Part shown: in pieces, positions 10,125 through 19,117 of the stretch
Layout: every line of letters begins with the position of its first letter
Position numbering within the stretch: the first letter of the stretch is position 1
DNA from: Armigeres subalbatus
Lineage: Eukaryota > Arthropoda > Insecta > Diptera > Culicidae
DNA: 64,000 nucleotides
Assembly (NCBI RefSeq): GCF_024139115.2
Contig: NC_085140.1
Location: 433,689,240-433,753,239 of the forward strand
Direction of reading: 5' to 3'
Position numbers and translations under genes: made by a program
Notes under the pieces: model-generated
What the model was told of the DNA's origin: nothing
Seen by the model: the letters and a program-made list of their open reading frames with translations, nothing else
Database searches by the model: none

Positions 10125-10400
10125 GTGTCTTGGATGGTCGAAATGCCCATTGAAAGCCGCCCAGAAGAAAGAAAATCTGCGGAGAGATGCTTCAAGTGTT
10201 TGGGCTCTGGACACCGGGCAGGAGCTTGTAAAGGTCCAGACAGATCTAACACGTGCAGGAAATGTGGGGAAACCAGTCATCTTGCGAGAGACTGCACGCA
10301 AAGACCGAAGTGTATGCTTTGCACTTTAGAGGACGGAAATGACCATCAGACGGGTGGCTACAAATGCCCAGCCTACAACACTCAGGAAAATCGACACATA
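10125..10400 (+). pseudogene. Gag zinc-knuckle fragment, R1-clade copy 2
   Basis: This is the RNA-binding C-terminus of an R1-type gag. It keeps three CCHC-type knuckles in tandem: CFKCLGSGHRAGAC, CRKCGETSHLARDC and a third starting CMLC with an HQTGGYKC-like end. Spacing CX2CX4HX4C fits the family. The upstream gag body is missing, and the frame continues past the usual end into YNTQENRHILYGK before a stop, so both ends are damaged. Related to the gag at 4,381-4,635. Confidence 0.7.
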
Positions 10401-10609
10401 CTTTATGGCAAAAATCCATGTATTTTGAAATACGCATATCATGCGTCGGCACATGCGTAGTATGTGTGAACACTCATGCAATGCATGTGGGCGCATGGAA
10501 TATATGTGTCAAAAATATGGAATCCATTTCCCTAACACCGTTGCAAAAATCCACTCATGAATACAACGCGGAATTTTTTGTGAGTTAAGAGGGCGATCGC
10601 AGGCCAGCA

Positions 10610-11410
10610 GTAGTGAAGATAATTCAGTTTAATCTGAATCATGGTGAAACCGTACAGCAACTGTTAAGGCAGTCTACAGCATAAACGATGTGCGACGTCG
10701 CGATAATTGCAGAGCTGTATCGAGTTGCCTCTGATAACGGCAACTGGGTGACAGATAAAACGGGTTTGGCTGCGATACAAATTATGGGTAAATTCCCAAT
10801 TCAAGAAGTGGTGGGGAGTTCATGCGAAGGCTTCGTGATTGCCAAAATCAACGGCTTCTTCATATGCAGCTGCTATGCACCTCCAAGGTGGACCGTAGAG
10901 CAGTTCAGCCAGATATTGGATCAGTTAACCGATAAATTGATTGGACAAAGGCCGGTAGTCATAGACTTGACTTCAATGCCTGGGCCGTGGAATGGAGCAG
11001 TCGAGTGACCAACACAAGAGGATATATCCTGCAGGAAGCTCTAGCGAAGCTAGATGTACGATTGTGTAATGAAGGCTCGGTGAGCACATTCCGGAGAGAT
11101 GGGAGGGAGTCTATCATCGACATCACGTTCTGCAGTCCTTCGTTGACGACACTCACAGCGACCATCAGGCGATTCGCTACCGTATTTGCCAACGAAACCC
11201 TGGTGCAACACAAAGAAGGATAACCAGCGAACGGAGGTGGAAAACGAAAGCCTTCAACAAAGACCTATTCGTTGAGGCACTTCGACCGGACAGCAGTACC
11301 GAGATCATTGATGCGGCCGAGCTAACAAGAAGGATGGTAAGGGCTTGCGACGCTACAATGCCACGAAAACTAGAACCGAGAAGCAATCGGCGTCCAGCTT
11401 ACTGGTGGAG
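10610..11410 (+). pseudogene. APE endonuclease fragment, R1-clade copy 2
   Basis: The start KIIQFNLNHGETVQQL (10,617 onward) carries a stop just before CDVAIIAELYRVASDNGNWV (10,688). It continues through KINGFFICSCYAPPRWTVEQ to GQRPVVI, where one frameshift occurs. In the other frame the catalytic-type text DFNAWAVEWSSRVTN is still readable (about 10,968-11,010), followed by LQEALAKLDVRLCNEGS and GRESIIDITFCSPSL. Unlike copy 1, the DFNAW motif survives, although out of frame. The domain ends at RPAYWWSD and the RT is absent. Dead by frameshift, stop and truncation. Confidence 0.75.
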
Positions 11411-11420
11411 CGACAGGCAC

Positions 11421-11596
11421 ACACACTTAATTTTCACACTTAATTAACCTCGAAAGCTTTCGCATCGGTCATCACAAGCCCAGATCCGGATCCGGCAACA
11501 ACTAGCTAACAGCAAGTATACCCTATGTGACGTCATTAATAAACATTGTTAATACATACTAATACATACTAATAGAAAACCGTGGTAGTTAATTAT
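11421..11596. other. Spacer with short tandem ACATACTAAT; left target flank
   Basis: A+T-rich spacer containing CATACTAATACATACTAATA near 11,550. It ends with TTAT (11,593-11,596), the left half of the target duplication of the 7.5-kb element. No gene seen. Confidence 0.5.
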
Positions 11597-11910
11597 CACT
11601 CCTCCGACCGTGCCTCCCAAACAGTCGGAACGCTATTTTCAAATCGCTATATCTCAGCCGTTGGTGAACCGATTTGAACAATTTTGGGACTCACAAATTT
11701 TCCCGTCCATCAAGATTTGTCTGAGATGTTGAGACCTCCGATCGGACCAAAAATGACCTCTGTGGACCTCCAAACGTCGGAGCAAGTCGTGATTTTCATA
11801 CAAATTTCGTGGTTGGTGCTCACCAGCTTGATGTTCATGCTAATATTAGTAAGATACTTCGAAATCCGTGAGATTTAGAAAAATGCCGTCTTCTACAATT
11901 TTGTTCAGGA
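11597..11910 (+). repeat. Left terminal inverted repeat of 7.5-kb element
   Basis: Pairs with 18,801-19,113 in inverted orientation. Shared text includes AAATCGCTATATCTCAGCCG, CCCGTCCATCAAGATTTGTC and CACCAGCTTGATGTTCATGC. The left copy lacks about 20 bases close to the tip compared with the right copy. Few mismatches are visible outside that indel. Confidence 0.85.
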
Positions 11911-12890
11911 GGTCAAAACTAAACTGTCGCAGATCATGATATTTTGGAACTCGTCCGCTTGGCGGCGCTAGTGTATATGGTAATATTCGGTCGGTCAAAT
12001 ATTTCGGAATCCGAAAGATTTAGAAAGCTGCCGTCTTCTACAAATTTGTTCAGGAGGCCATAACCATACTGTCGCAGATCATATTATTTTGGAACTTGTC
12101 CGCTTGGCGGCGCTAGTGTATATGGGAATACTCGTTGGGTCAAATATTTCGGAATCCGAAAGATTTAGAAAGCTGCAGTCTTCTACAAATTTGTTCAGGA
12201 GGCCAAACCCATACTGTCGCAGATCATATTATTTTGGAACTCGTCCGCTTGGTGGCGCTAGTGTATATGGGAATACTCGGTCAGTCAAATATTTCGGAAT
12301 CCGTAGGATTTAGAAAGCTGCCGTCTTCTACAAATTTGTTCAGGAGGTCATAACCATACTGTCGCAGATTATATTATATTGGAACTCGTCCGCTTGGTGG
12401 CGCTACTGTATATGGAAATACTCGTTGGGTCAAATATTTCGGAGTCCGTCGGATTTAGAAAGCTGCCGTCTTCTACAAATTTGTTCAGGAGGCCATAACC
12501 ATACCGTCGCAGATCATATTATTTTGGAATTCGTCCGCTTGGCGGCGCTAGTGTATATGCAAATACTCCTAGGGTCGAATATTTCGGAATCCGAAAGATT
12601 TAGAAGGCTGCCGTCTTATACAAATTTGTTCAGGAGGCCAAAACCATACTGTCGCAGATCATATTATTTTGGAACTCCTCCGCTTGGTGGCGCTAGTGTA
12701 TATGGGAATACTCGGTCGGTCAAATATTTCGGAACTGTAGGATTTGGAAAGCTGCCGTCTTCTACAATTTTGTTCAGAAGGTCAAAACTATACTGTCGCA
12801 GATCATATTATTGTCCGCTTGGCGGCGCTAGTATATATGGGAATACTCGTTGGGTCAAATATTTCGGAATGCGAGACTTTATAAGATCAG
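11911..12890 (+). repeat. Left array of 145-bp tandem repeats
   Basis: The marker GTCGCAGATCATATTATTTT starts units at 11,926, 12,071, 12,216, 12,361, 12,506, 12,651 and 12,794, a period of 145 with one 143. Every unit also has TCCGCTTGGCGGCGCTAGTG and AAAGCTGCCGTCTTCTACAA. Units differ by a few substitutions. Short open frames in all units are a by-product of the repeat and are not counted as genes. Confidence 0.9.
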
Positions 12891-13242
12891 AATTCATCTG
12901 CTTGAATGAATGTTAGTTAGCACATACGGAAACAATAAACCACTAGGTATATGTTTCAGTGACATGCACGTTAGGTTTTTACTTCACTTGATGATACATT
13001 CAATAGTACTGTTTTTTTAGAAAAAATATCAACTAATAAAGTGTCAAAATGAATATTTAACATAACTAGTTTAACAAAATTATTCTTATTTCACTCCCGT
13101 TTTGCACAGTTTGGCCAACAGTTGAAAATATCCTTCACTCTGTGCTCAAAGCACACTACACTTTTTCTTTTTGATCTGGTATAGAAGTTGCAGATGGTCT
13201 CTCCTATCTGCTGCCTGTGCGGAATCGGTTTTCCAAGACACA
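12891..13242. other. Interior of 7.5-kb element, left part
   Basis: A+T-rich sequence between the left array and the RTE copy. No open frame, array or inverted repeat is visible. It could be original element interior. Confidence 0.4.
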
Positions 13243-14880
13243 CTTATTTATTATTTATTCAGACAAAGGCCGAAGTGGCCTGTGCGGTATATAAGAGTCT
13301 TCTCCACTCGGCTCGGTCTACATGTCGCCAACCACGAAGTTTACGGAGGGTCCGCAAGTCATTTTCCACCTGATCGATCAACCTTGTCCGCTGCGCACCT
13401 CGCCTTCTTGTGCCCGTTGGATCGTTGTCGAGAACCATCTTAACCGGGTTACTGTCCGACATTCTAGCTACGTGCCCGGCCCACCGCAGTCTTCCAATTT
13501 TCGCGGTATGAACGATGGATGGTTCTCCCATCAGCTCATGCAACTCGTGGTTCATTCTCCACATACCGTCCGCCATCTGCACCACACCATAGATGGTACG
13601 CAGCACTATCCTTTCGAAAACTCCAAGTGCGCGTTGGTCCTCCACGAGCATTGTCCATGTCTCGTGTCCGTAGAGGACTACCGGTCTAATGAGCGTTTTG
13701 TAGATTGTCAGATTGTCTTGCGGAGTCCGAAGTACGTATGATTGTCAGCCACTATACGTCTCCGCCTATATCTGCTGGTATCATTTTCGGCAGTCACCAG
13801 TGAGCCCAAGTACACAAATTCTTCTACCACCTCGATTTCGTCACCACCGATGCCAACTCGCGGTGGGTGGCTCACATTGTCCTCTCGTGAACCTCTTCCT
13901 ATCATGTACTTCGTCTTCGACGTGTTGATGACTAGTCCGATCCGCTTAGCTTTCCTCTTCAGTCTGACGTAGGCTTCCTCCATCTTCTCAAAGTTACGTG
14001 CCATAATATCTATGTCGTCGGCGAAGCCAAATAGCTGGACGGACTTATTGAAAATTGTACCAATCGTGTTAATCCCTGCTCTTCGTATTACCCCTTCCAA
14101 AGAGATGTTGAATAGCAGACACAAAAGACCATCACCTTGCCGTAACCCTATACGCGCGGTCTCGAGAATGCCCCTGAAAATCGAACTACGCACATCACCC
14201 GATCCATCGTCGCTATGATCAAGTCAGTTTATCCGGAAATCCGTGTTCGTGCATTAGCTGCCATAGCTGGACCCAATCGAAGTCGATGAATAGATGATGT
14301 GTGGGCACGTTTAATTCGCGGAATTTCTGCAGTACTTGTCGAATGGCGAACACCTGGTCTGTGGTATATCGGTCGTATGTCTGCTCCAACTGTGCGTAGA
14401 ACGCTTCTTTCTCGTCATCGGTTGTCCCTTCGTGTGGGCAGTGCACGTTGATGATGCCATAGTTGAAGAAACTGCCTTTTATCCTCAGCTTGCACATCCT
14501 TGCGTTGATTGGCTGCCACCCAATCACGCGTTGGCACATCTTACCCAGCACTATGAAGCCGGTTCCCAGCTCGTTGGTGGTTCCACGGCTTTGGTAGAAG
14601 TTAGCCGCTCGATGCCCGTTTTTCCACACTTTCTGTCCTGTCCAGCAAATCTCCTGCAGCGCCACGATGTCGAAGTTGCGGGGATGTAATTCATCGTAGA
14701 TCATCCTGTCGCAATCTGCGGAAGCTAGCGACTTGCAGTTCCATGTTTCAAGCTTCCAATCAAGATCCTTTATTCGTCGTCTAGGTCTTTGCCGATTATA
14801 TCGAGTCGCATTATCTCTTATATTGCTCGTAATTATTGGTTTTCCAGGAGGCTTATTGCTTTTGCTTGAATGAATAGATT
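13243..14880 (-). mobile_element. RTE/JAM1-like retrotransposon, internally deleted (copy 2)
   Basis: The 3' tail TTATTTATTATTTATTCAG is at 13,243-13,261. The C-terminus (13,259-13,700), the thumb and FADD region (13,708-14,193) and an endonuclease N-terminus (14,219-14,880) lie in order on the minus strand. The endonuclease is joined directly to a late RT block, so more than 1 kb is deleted. It lies inside the 7.5-kb element. Confidence 0.8.
13259..14193 (-). pseudogene. RT active-site region and C-terminus, RTE-like copy 2
   Basis: From 14,193 down: FRGILETARIGLRQGDGLLCLLFN, GVIRRAGINTIGTIFN and VQLFGFADDIDIMARNFEKM. FADD is intact at 14,014-14,025. It continues with NTSKTKYMIGRGSRED and YLGSLVTAENDTSRYRRRRI to a gap near 13,708 that removes about 30 residues. 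It resumes MLVEDQRALGVFERIVLRTI and ends TAQATSAFV. This copy preserves the uninterrupted site used to show the MITE insertion in copy 1. The break at 13,700, small indels and the missing palm make it non-functional. Confidence 0.8.
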
Positions 14881-14899
14881 GAACATGTGATATTCTCAT
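14219..14899 (-). pseudogene. APE endonuclease N-terminus fused to RT scrap, RTE-like copy 2
   Basis: This is the only RTE copy here that keeps the endonuclease N-terminus: LETWNCKSLASADCDRMIYD, NFDIVALQEICWTG (the catalytic glutamate region) and FNYGIINVHCPHEGTTDDEK. At about 14,370 the text jumps from YAQLEQTYDR to TTDQVFAIRQVLQKFRELNV, skipping the rest of the endonuclease, the linker and early RT motifs. FIDF remains, but AAYD is deleted. The sequence upstream of 14,760 no longer looks like the element. The role in an intact element is target nicking. Confidence 0.75.
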
Positions 14900-14963
14900 A
14901 TTTGGAATAAACGTTAAGGTCTGCTTCAGAAGATCATGTTGAACATTTTCGTTTTACAATTTC

Positions 14964-15257
14964 TCAACCGTCACGAAGAACTTCAGCATATCGGTTTTGA
15001 AGTTCCGTGTGTATGCTTCCTCTTTGAAATAGCTTCAGCCTTTGTCCCACATGATTTTCAGCAAGACGAAACGCCAGGTCTTTCAAAAATAACTCATAAC
15101 GACGCATAATTCTATTTTCCCAGGCTAGAAATTTCGTTGTAAACAATACGAACGAGTTTTGTAGCATCATTTCGAGATCTCCGTAAAAAAAACACCATCT
15201 TTTCGTTGGCTTCGATAGCGAGAATTTTGTTATGTCACCAAAATATCTACGCCGCAT
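14964..15257 (-). pseudogene. piggyBac-type transposase C-terminal relic
   Basis: The 97-residue minus-strand frame contains KPTKRWCFFYGDLEMMLQN, SFVLFTTKF, and NRIMRRYELFLKDLAFRLAE followed by VGQRL. This matches the pattern of the C-terminal part of piggyBac-like (DDE_Tnp_1_7) transposases: (T/K)(K/R)RW, a hydrophobic helix with an asparagine, then R..FL..L...L..P....RL. The catalytic aspartates lie upstream and are absent. It lies inside the 7.5-kb element, whose ends and TTAT duplication do not fit piggyBac, so it is a captured or nested relic. Assignment by pattern only. Confidence 0.55.
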
Positions 15258-15299
15258 TTCATTGGATTGTAGTGCTCATTCACAAGTGGCAATACGACA

Positions 15300-16937
15300 G
15301 AGGAACTTTTAAAGGAATTTCTGGATAAACTCCTGGACGATCTTTAGAAAGAATTCCCGGTGGAACTTACGAGAAAAAATCCTGGGGGAACTTGCGGAGG
15401 AATGCCAGTAGAAACACCCCAAGGAATCCTGTAGGGACATCACGAAGAATTCTTGGAGCAATTTTCGGAGAAGCTTTCGGCAGAATTCCTGGTGGAACTT
15501 CCACGGGAACTCCTGAAGGAACTTTCGAAGAAATTCCTTGAGAAACTTTCAGAGGAATTCCTGGAAGCAATTCCTGGAGGAACTTCCGGAGAAATTCCTG
15601 AAGCAACTTCCATAGGAATGCCTGGAGGAACTTCCGAAGGAAGGAGGAATTCCTGGAGGAACTTCCGTAGGAATTCCTAAGGGCATTTCCGAAAGAAATT
15701 TTCGGAGCATTTCTGAAGGAATTTCCGGAGGAGTTCCTGGAGGAATGTCCGAAGGAATTCGTGGAGCAACTTCCGGAGGAATTCCTGGAGGAACTTCCGG
15801 AGGAATTCCTGGAGGAACTTCCGGAGCAATTCCTTGAGGAACTTCTGGAGGAATTCCTGGGGAAACTTTCTGAGGAATTCCTGGAGGAACTTCCGGAGGA
15901 ATTATTGGAGGAACTTCCGGAGGAATTCCTGGAGGAACTTCCGGAGGAATTCCTGGAGGAACTTCCGGAGGAATTCCTGGAGGAACTTCCGGAGGAATTC
16001 CTGGAGGAACTTCCGGAGGAATTCCTGGAGGAACTTCCGGAGGAATTCCTGGAGGAACTTCCGGAGGAATCCCTGGAGAAACTTCCGGAGGAATTCCTGG
16101 AGGAACTTCCGGAGGAATTCCTGGAGGAACTTCCAGAGGAAATCCTGGAGGAACTTCCGGAGGAATTCCTGGAGGAACTTCCGGAGGAATTCCTGGAGGA
16201 ACTTCCGGAGGAATTCCTGGAGGAACTTCCGGAGGAATTCCTGGAGGAACTTCCGGAGGAATTCCTGGAAGAACTTCCGGAGGAATTCCTGGAAGAACTT
16301 CCGGAGGAATTCCTGGAGGAACTTCCGGAGGAACTTCCGGAGGAATTCCTGGAGGAACTTCCGGAGGAATTCCTGGAGGAACTTCCGGAGGAATTCCTGG
16401 AGGAACTTCCGGAGGAATTCCTGGAGGAACTTCCGGAGGAATTCCTGGAGGAACTTCCGGAGGAATTCCTGGAGGAACTTCCGGAGGAATTCCTGGAGGA
16501 ACTTCCGGAAGAATTCCTGGAGGAACTTCCGGAAGAATTCCTGGAGGAACTTCCGAAGAAATTCCTAGAGAAACTTCCGAAGGAATTCCTGGAGGAACTT
16601 CCGGAGGAATTCCTGGAGGAACTTCCGGAGGAATTCCTGGAGGAACTTCCGGAGGAATTCCTGGAGGAACTTCCGGAGGAATTCCTGGAGGAACTTCCAG
16701 AGGAAATCCTGAAAGAACTTCCGGAGGAATTCCTGGAGGAACTTCCGGAGGAATTGCTGGAGGAACTTCCGGAGGAATTGCTGGAGGAACTTCCGGAGGA
16801 ATTGCTGGAGGAACTTCCGGAGGAATTCCTGGATGAACTTCCGGAGGAATTCCTGGAGGAACTTCCGGAGGAACTCCTGGAGGAACTCCTGGAGGAACTT
16901 CCGGAGGAATTCCTGGAAGAACTTCCGGAGGAATTGT
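15300..16937. repeat. 24-bp minisatellite (GGAATTCCTGGAGGAACTTC...)
   Basis: Nearly perfect 24-bp units run from about 15,760 to 16,930, with a decayed leader from about 15,300. The unit has no stop codon in any of six frames and its length is a multiple of three. Very long frames therefore appear on both strands (PPGIPPEV, EELPEEFL and RNFRRNSW repeats). I treat these as by-products. The array abuts the right 145-bp array directly at about 16,937. Confidence 0.95.
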
Positions 16938-18800
16938 TTTTGGCCTCCTAAACAAAACTGTAGAAGACGGCAGCTTTCAAATTTTTTCGGATTCCGAAAA
17001 ATTTGACCCAACGAGCTTTCTCATATACACTGGCGCCGCCAAGCGGACGGTTTTGGCCTCCAGAAAAAAATAAAGGTGGCAGCTTTCTAAATCTTACGGA
17101 TTCCGAAATATTTGACCTAACTAGCTTTCTTATATACATTAGCGCCGCCAAGCGGACGAGCTCCAAAATAATATGATTTGCGACAGTATGTTTTGGCCTC
17201 CTGAACAAAATTGTAGAAGACGGCAGCCTTCTAAAATTTTCGGATTCCGAAATATTTACCCAACTCACATACTCTAGCGCCACCAAGCGGACGAGTTCCA
17301 AAATATTATGATCTGCGATAGTATGGATCTGACATCCGGAACAAAATTTTAAAGACGGCAGCTTTCTTAATCTTTCGTATTCCGAAATATTTGACTGAAC
17401 GAGCTTTTTCATATACACTACCGCCGCCAAGCGGACGAGTTCCAAAATAATATGATCTGCGACAGTATGTTTTTGGCCTCCTAAACAAAATTGTAAAAGA
17501 CGGCAGCTTTCTAAACTTTTCGAATTCCGAAATATTTTTCCCAACTAGCTTTCTCATATACTCTGGCGCCGCCAAGCGAACGAGTTCCGAAGTATTATGA
17601 TCTACGATAGTATGGATCTGACCTCCGGAACAAAATTGTAGAACACGGCAGCTTTCTAAATCCTACGGACTCCGAAATATTTGACCCAACGAGTATTCCC
17701 ATATACACTAGCGCCACCAAGCGGACGAGTTCCAAAATAATATGATCTGCGACAGTATGGTTTTGGTCTCCTGAACAAATTTGGAGAAGACGGCGGCTTT
17801 CTAAATCTTTCGGATTCCGAAATATTAGACCCAACGAGTATTCCCATATACACTAGCGCCGCCAAGCGGACGAATTCCAAAATAATATGATCTGCGACAG
17901 TATGGTTATGGCCTCCAGAACAAATTTGTAGAAGACGGCTGCTTTCTAAATCCTACGGATTCCGAAATATTTGACCCAACGAGTATTTCCATATATACTA
18001 GCGCCACCAAGCGGACGAGTTCCAAAATAATATGATCTAGGACAGTATGGTTTTGGCCTCCTGGACAAATTTGTAGAAGACGGCGGCTTTCTAAATCTTT
18101 CGGATTCCGAAATATTTGACCGACCGAGTATTCCCATATACACTAGCGCCACCAAGCGGAGGAGTTCCAAAATAATATGATCTGCGACGGTATGGTTATG
18201 GCCTCCTGAACAAATTTGTAGAAGACGGCAGCTTTTAAAATCCGACGGACTCCGGAATACTTGACCTAAAGAGTATTTCCATATACACTAGCGCCACCAA
18301 GCGGACGAGTTCCAATATAATATAATCTGCGACAGTATGGTTAGGACCTCCTGAACAAATTTGTAGAAGACGGCAGCTTTCTAAATCCTACGGACTCCGA
18401 AATATTTTACCCAACGAGTATTTCCATATATACTAGCGCCACCAAGCGGACGAGTTCCAAAATAATATGATCTGCGACAGTATGGTTTTGGCCTCCTTTA
18501 CAAATTTGTAGAAGACGGCGGCTTTCTAAATCTTTCGGATTCCGAAATATTTGACCCAACGAGTATTCCCATATACACTAGCGCCGCCAAGCGGACAAGT
18601 TCCAAAATAATATGATCTGCGACAGTATGGTTTTGGCCTCCTTTACAAATTTGTAGAAGACGGCGGCTTTCTAAATCTTTCGGATTCCGAAATATTTGAC
18701 CGACCGAATATTCCCATATACAGTAGCGCCGCCAAGCGGACGAGTTCCAAAATATCATGATCTGCGACAGTTTAGTTTTGGCCACCTGAACAAAATTGTA
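16938..18800 (-). repeat. Right array of 145-bp tandem repeats (inverted)
   Basis: Inverted copies of the left-array unit. The marker TGATCTGCGACAGTATGG recurs about every 145 bases from 17,310 to 18,759 (17,454; 17,599; 17,744; 17,889; 18,034; 18,179; 18,324; 18,469; 18,614). The units nearest the minisatellite (16,945-17,300) are the most worn and of uneven length. Confidence 0.9.
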
Positions 18801-19113
18801 GAAGACGGCATTTTTCTAAATCTCACGGATTTCGAAGTATCTTACTAATATTAGCATGAACATCAAGCTGGTGAGCACCAACCATGAAATTTGTATGGAA
18901 ATCACGACTTGCTCCGACGTTTGGAGGTCCACAGAGGTCATTTTCCGATCGGAGGTCTCAACATCTCAGACAAATCTTGATGGACGGGAAAATTTGTGAG
19001 TCCCAAAATTGTTCAAATCGGTTCACTAACGGCTGAGATATAGCGATTTGAAAATAGTGTCTTTCGAGGCATGGTCGTTCGTGTAAGTAAAACCTATCAC
19101 GGTCGGAGGAGTG
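18801..19113 (-). repeat. Right terminal inverted repeat of 7.5-kb element
   Basis: Inverted partner of 11,597-11,910, ending CGGTCGGAGGAGTG at 19,113, followed by TTAT. It keeps about 20 bases near the tip that the left end lacks. Confidence 0.85.
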
Positions 19114-19117
19114 TTAT

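Larger units (their letters stand above)
10111..11420 (+). mobile_element. R1-clade non-LTR retrotransposon fragment (copy 2)
   Basis: A gag end with zinc knuckles (10,125-10,400) is followed by about 200 bases of decayed sequence and an endonuclease domain (10,610-11,400). It stops abruptly near 11,410 within RRPAYWWSDRH, where the RT should begin. No RT is present. It is related to copy 1 but not identical: EN words are DNGNWVTDKTG versus DNGNWVADGSR. Confidence 0.75.
11597..19113. mobile_element. 7.5-kb composite TIR element with inverted 145-bp repeat arrays
   Basis: Both ends are CACTCCTCCGACCGTG in inverted orientation (11,597 and 19,113), flanked by TTAT on each side (11,593-11,596; 19,114-19,117). 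Behind the ends lie about 250-300 bp of highly similar inverted sequence, then inverted arrays of a 145-bp repeat: about 7 units on the left and about 13 on the right. The interior holds an RTE copy, a piggyBac-type relic and a 24-bp minisatellite. No complete transposase is present, so it is non-autonomous or dead. CAC ends with a 4-bp duplication fit the CACTA/Mirage/Chapaev group. Long array-built arms also recall foldback/Galileo elements of the P group, which however make 7-8 bp duplications. Confidence 0.75.

Noticed and set aside
11911..12890. CRISPR-like regular spacing
   Set aside because: The whole 145-bp unit is repeated with no unique spacers, and the genome is eukaryotic.
15549..16955. 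468-residue proline-rich (PPGIPPEV) minus frame and EELPEEFL/RNFRRNSW plus frames
   Set aside because: By-products of a 24-bp minisatellite without stops. The minus frame begins inside the neighbouring 145-bp array.
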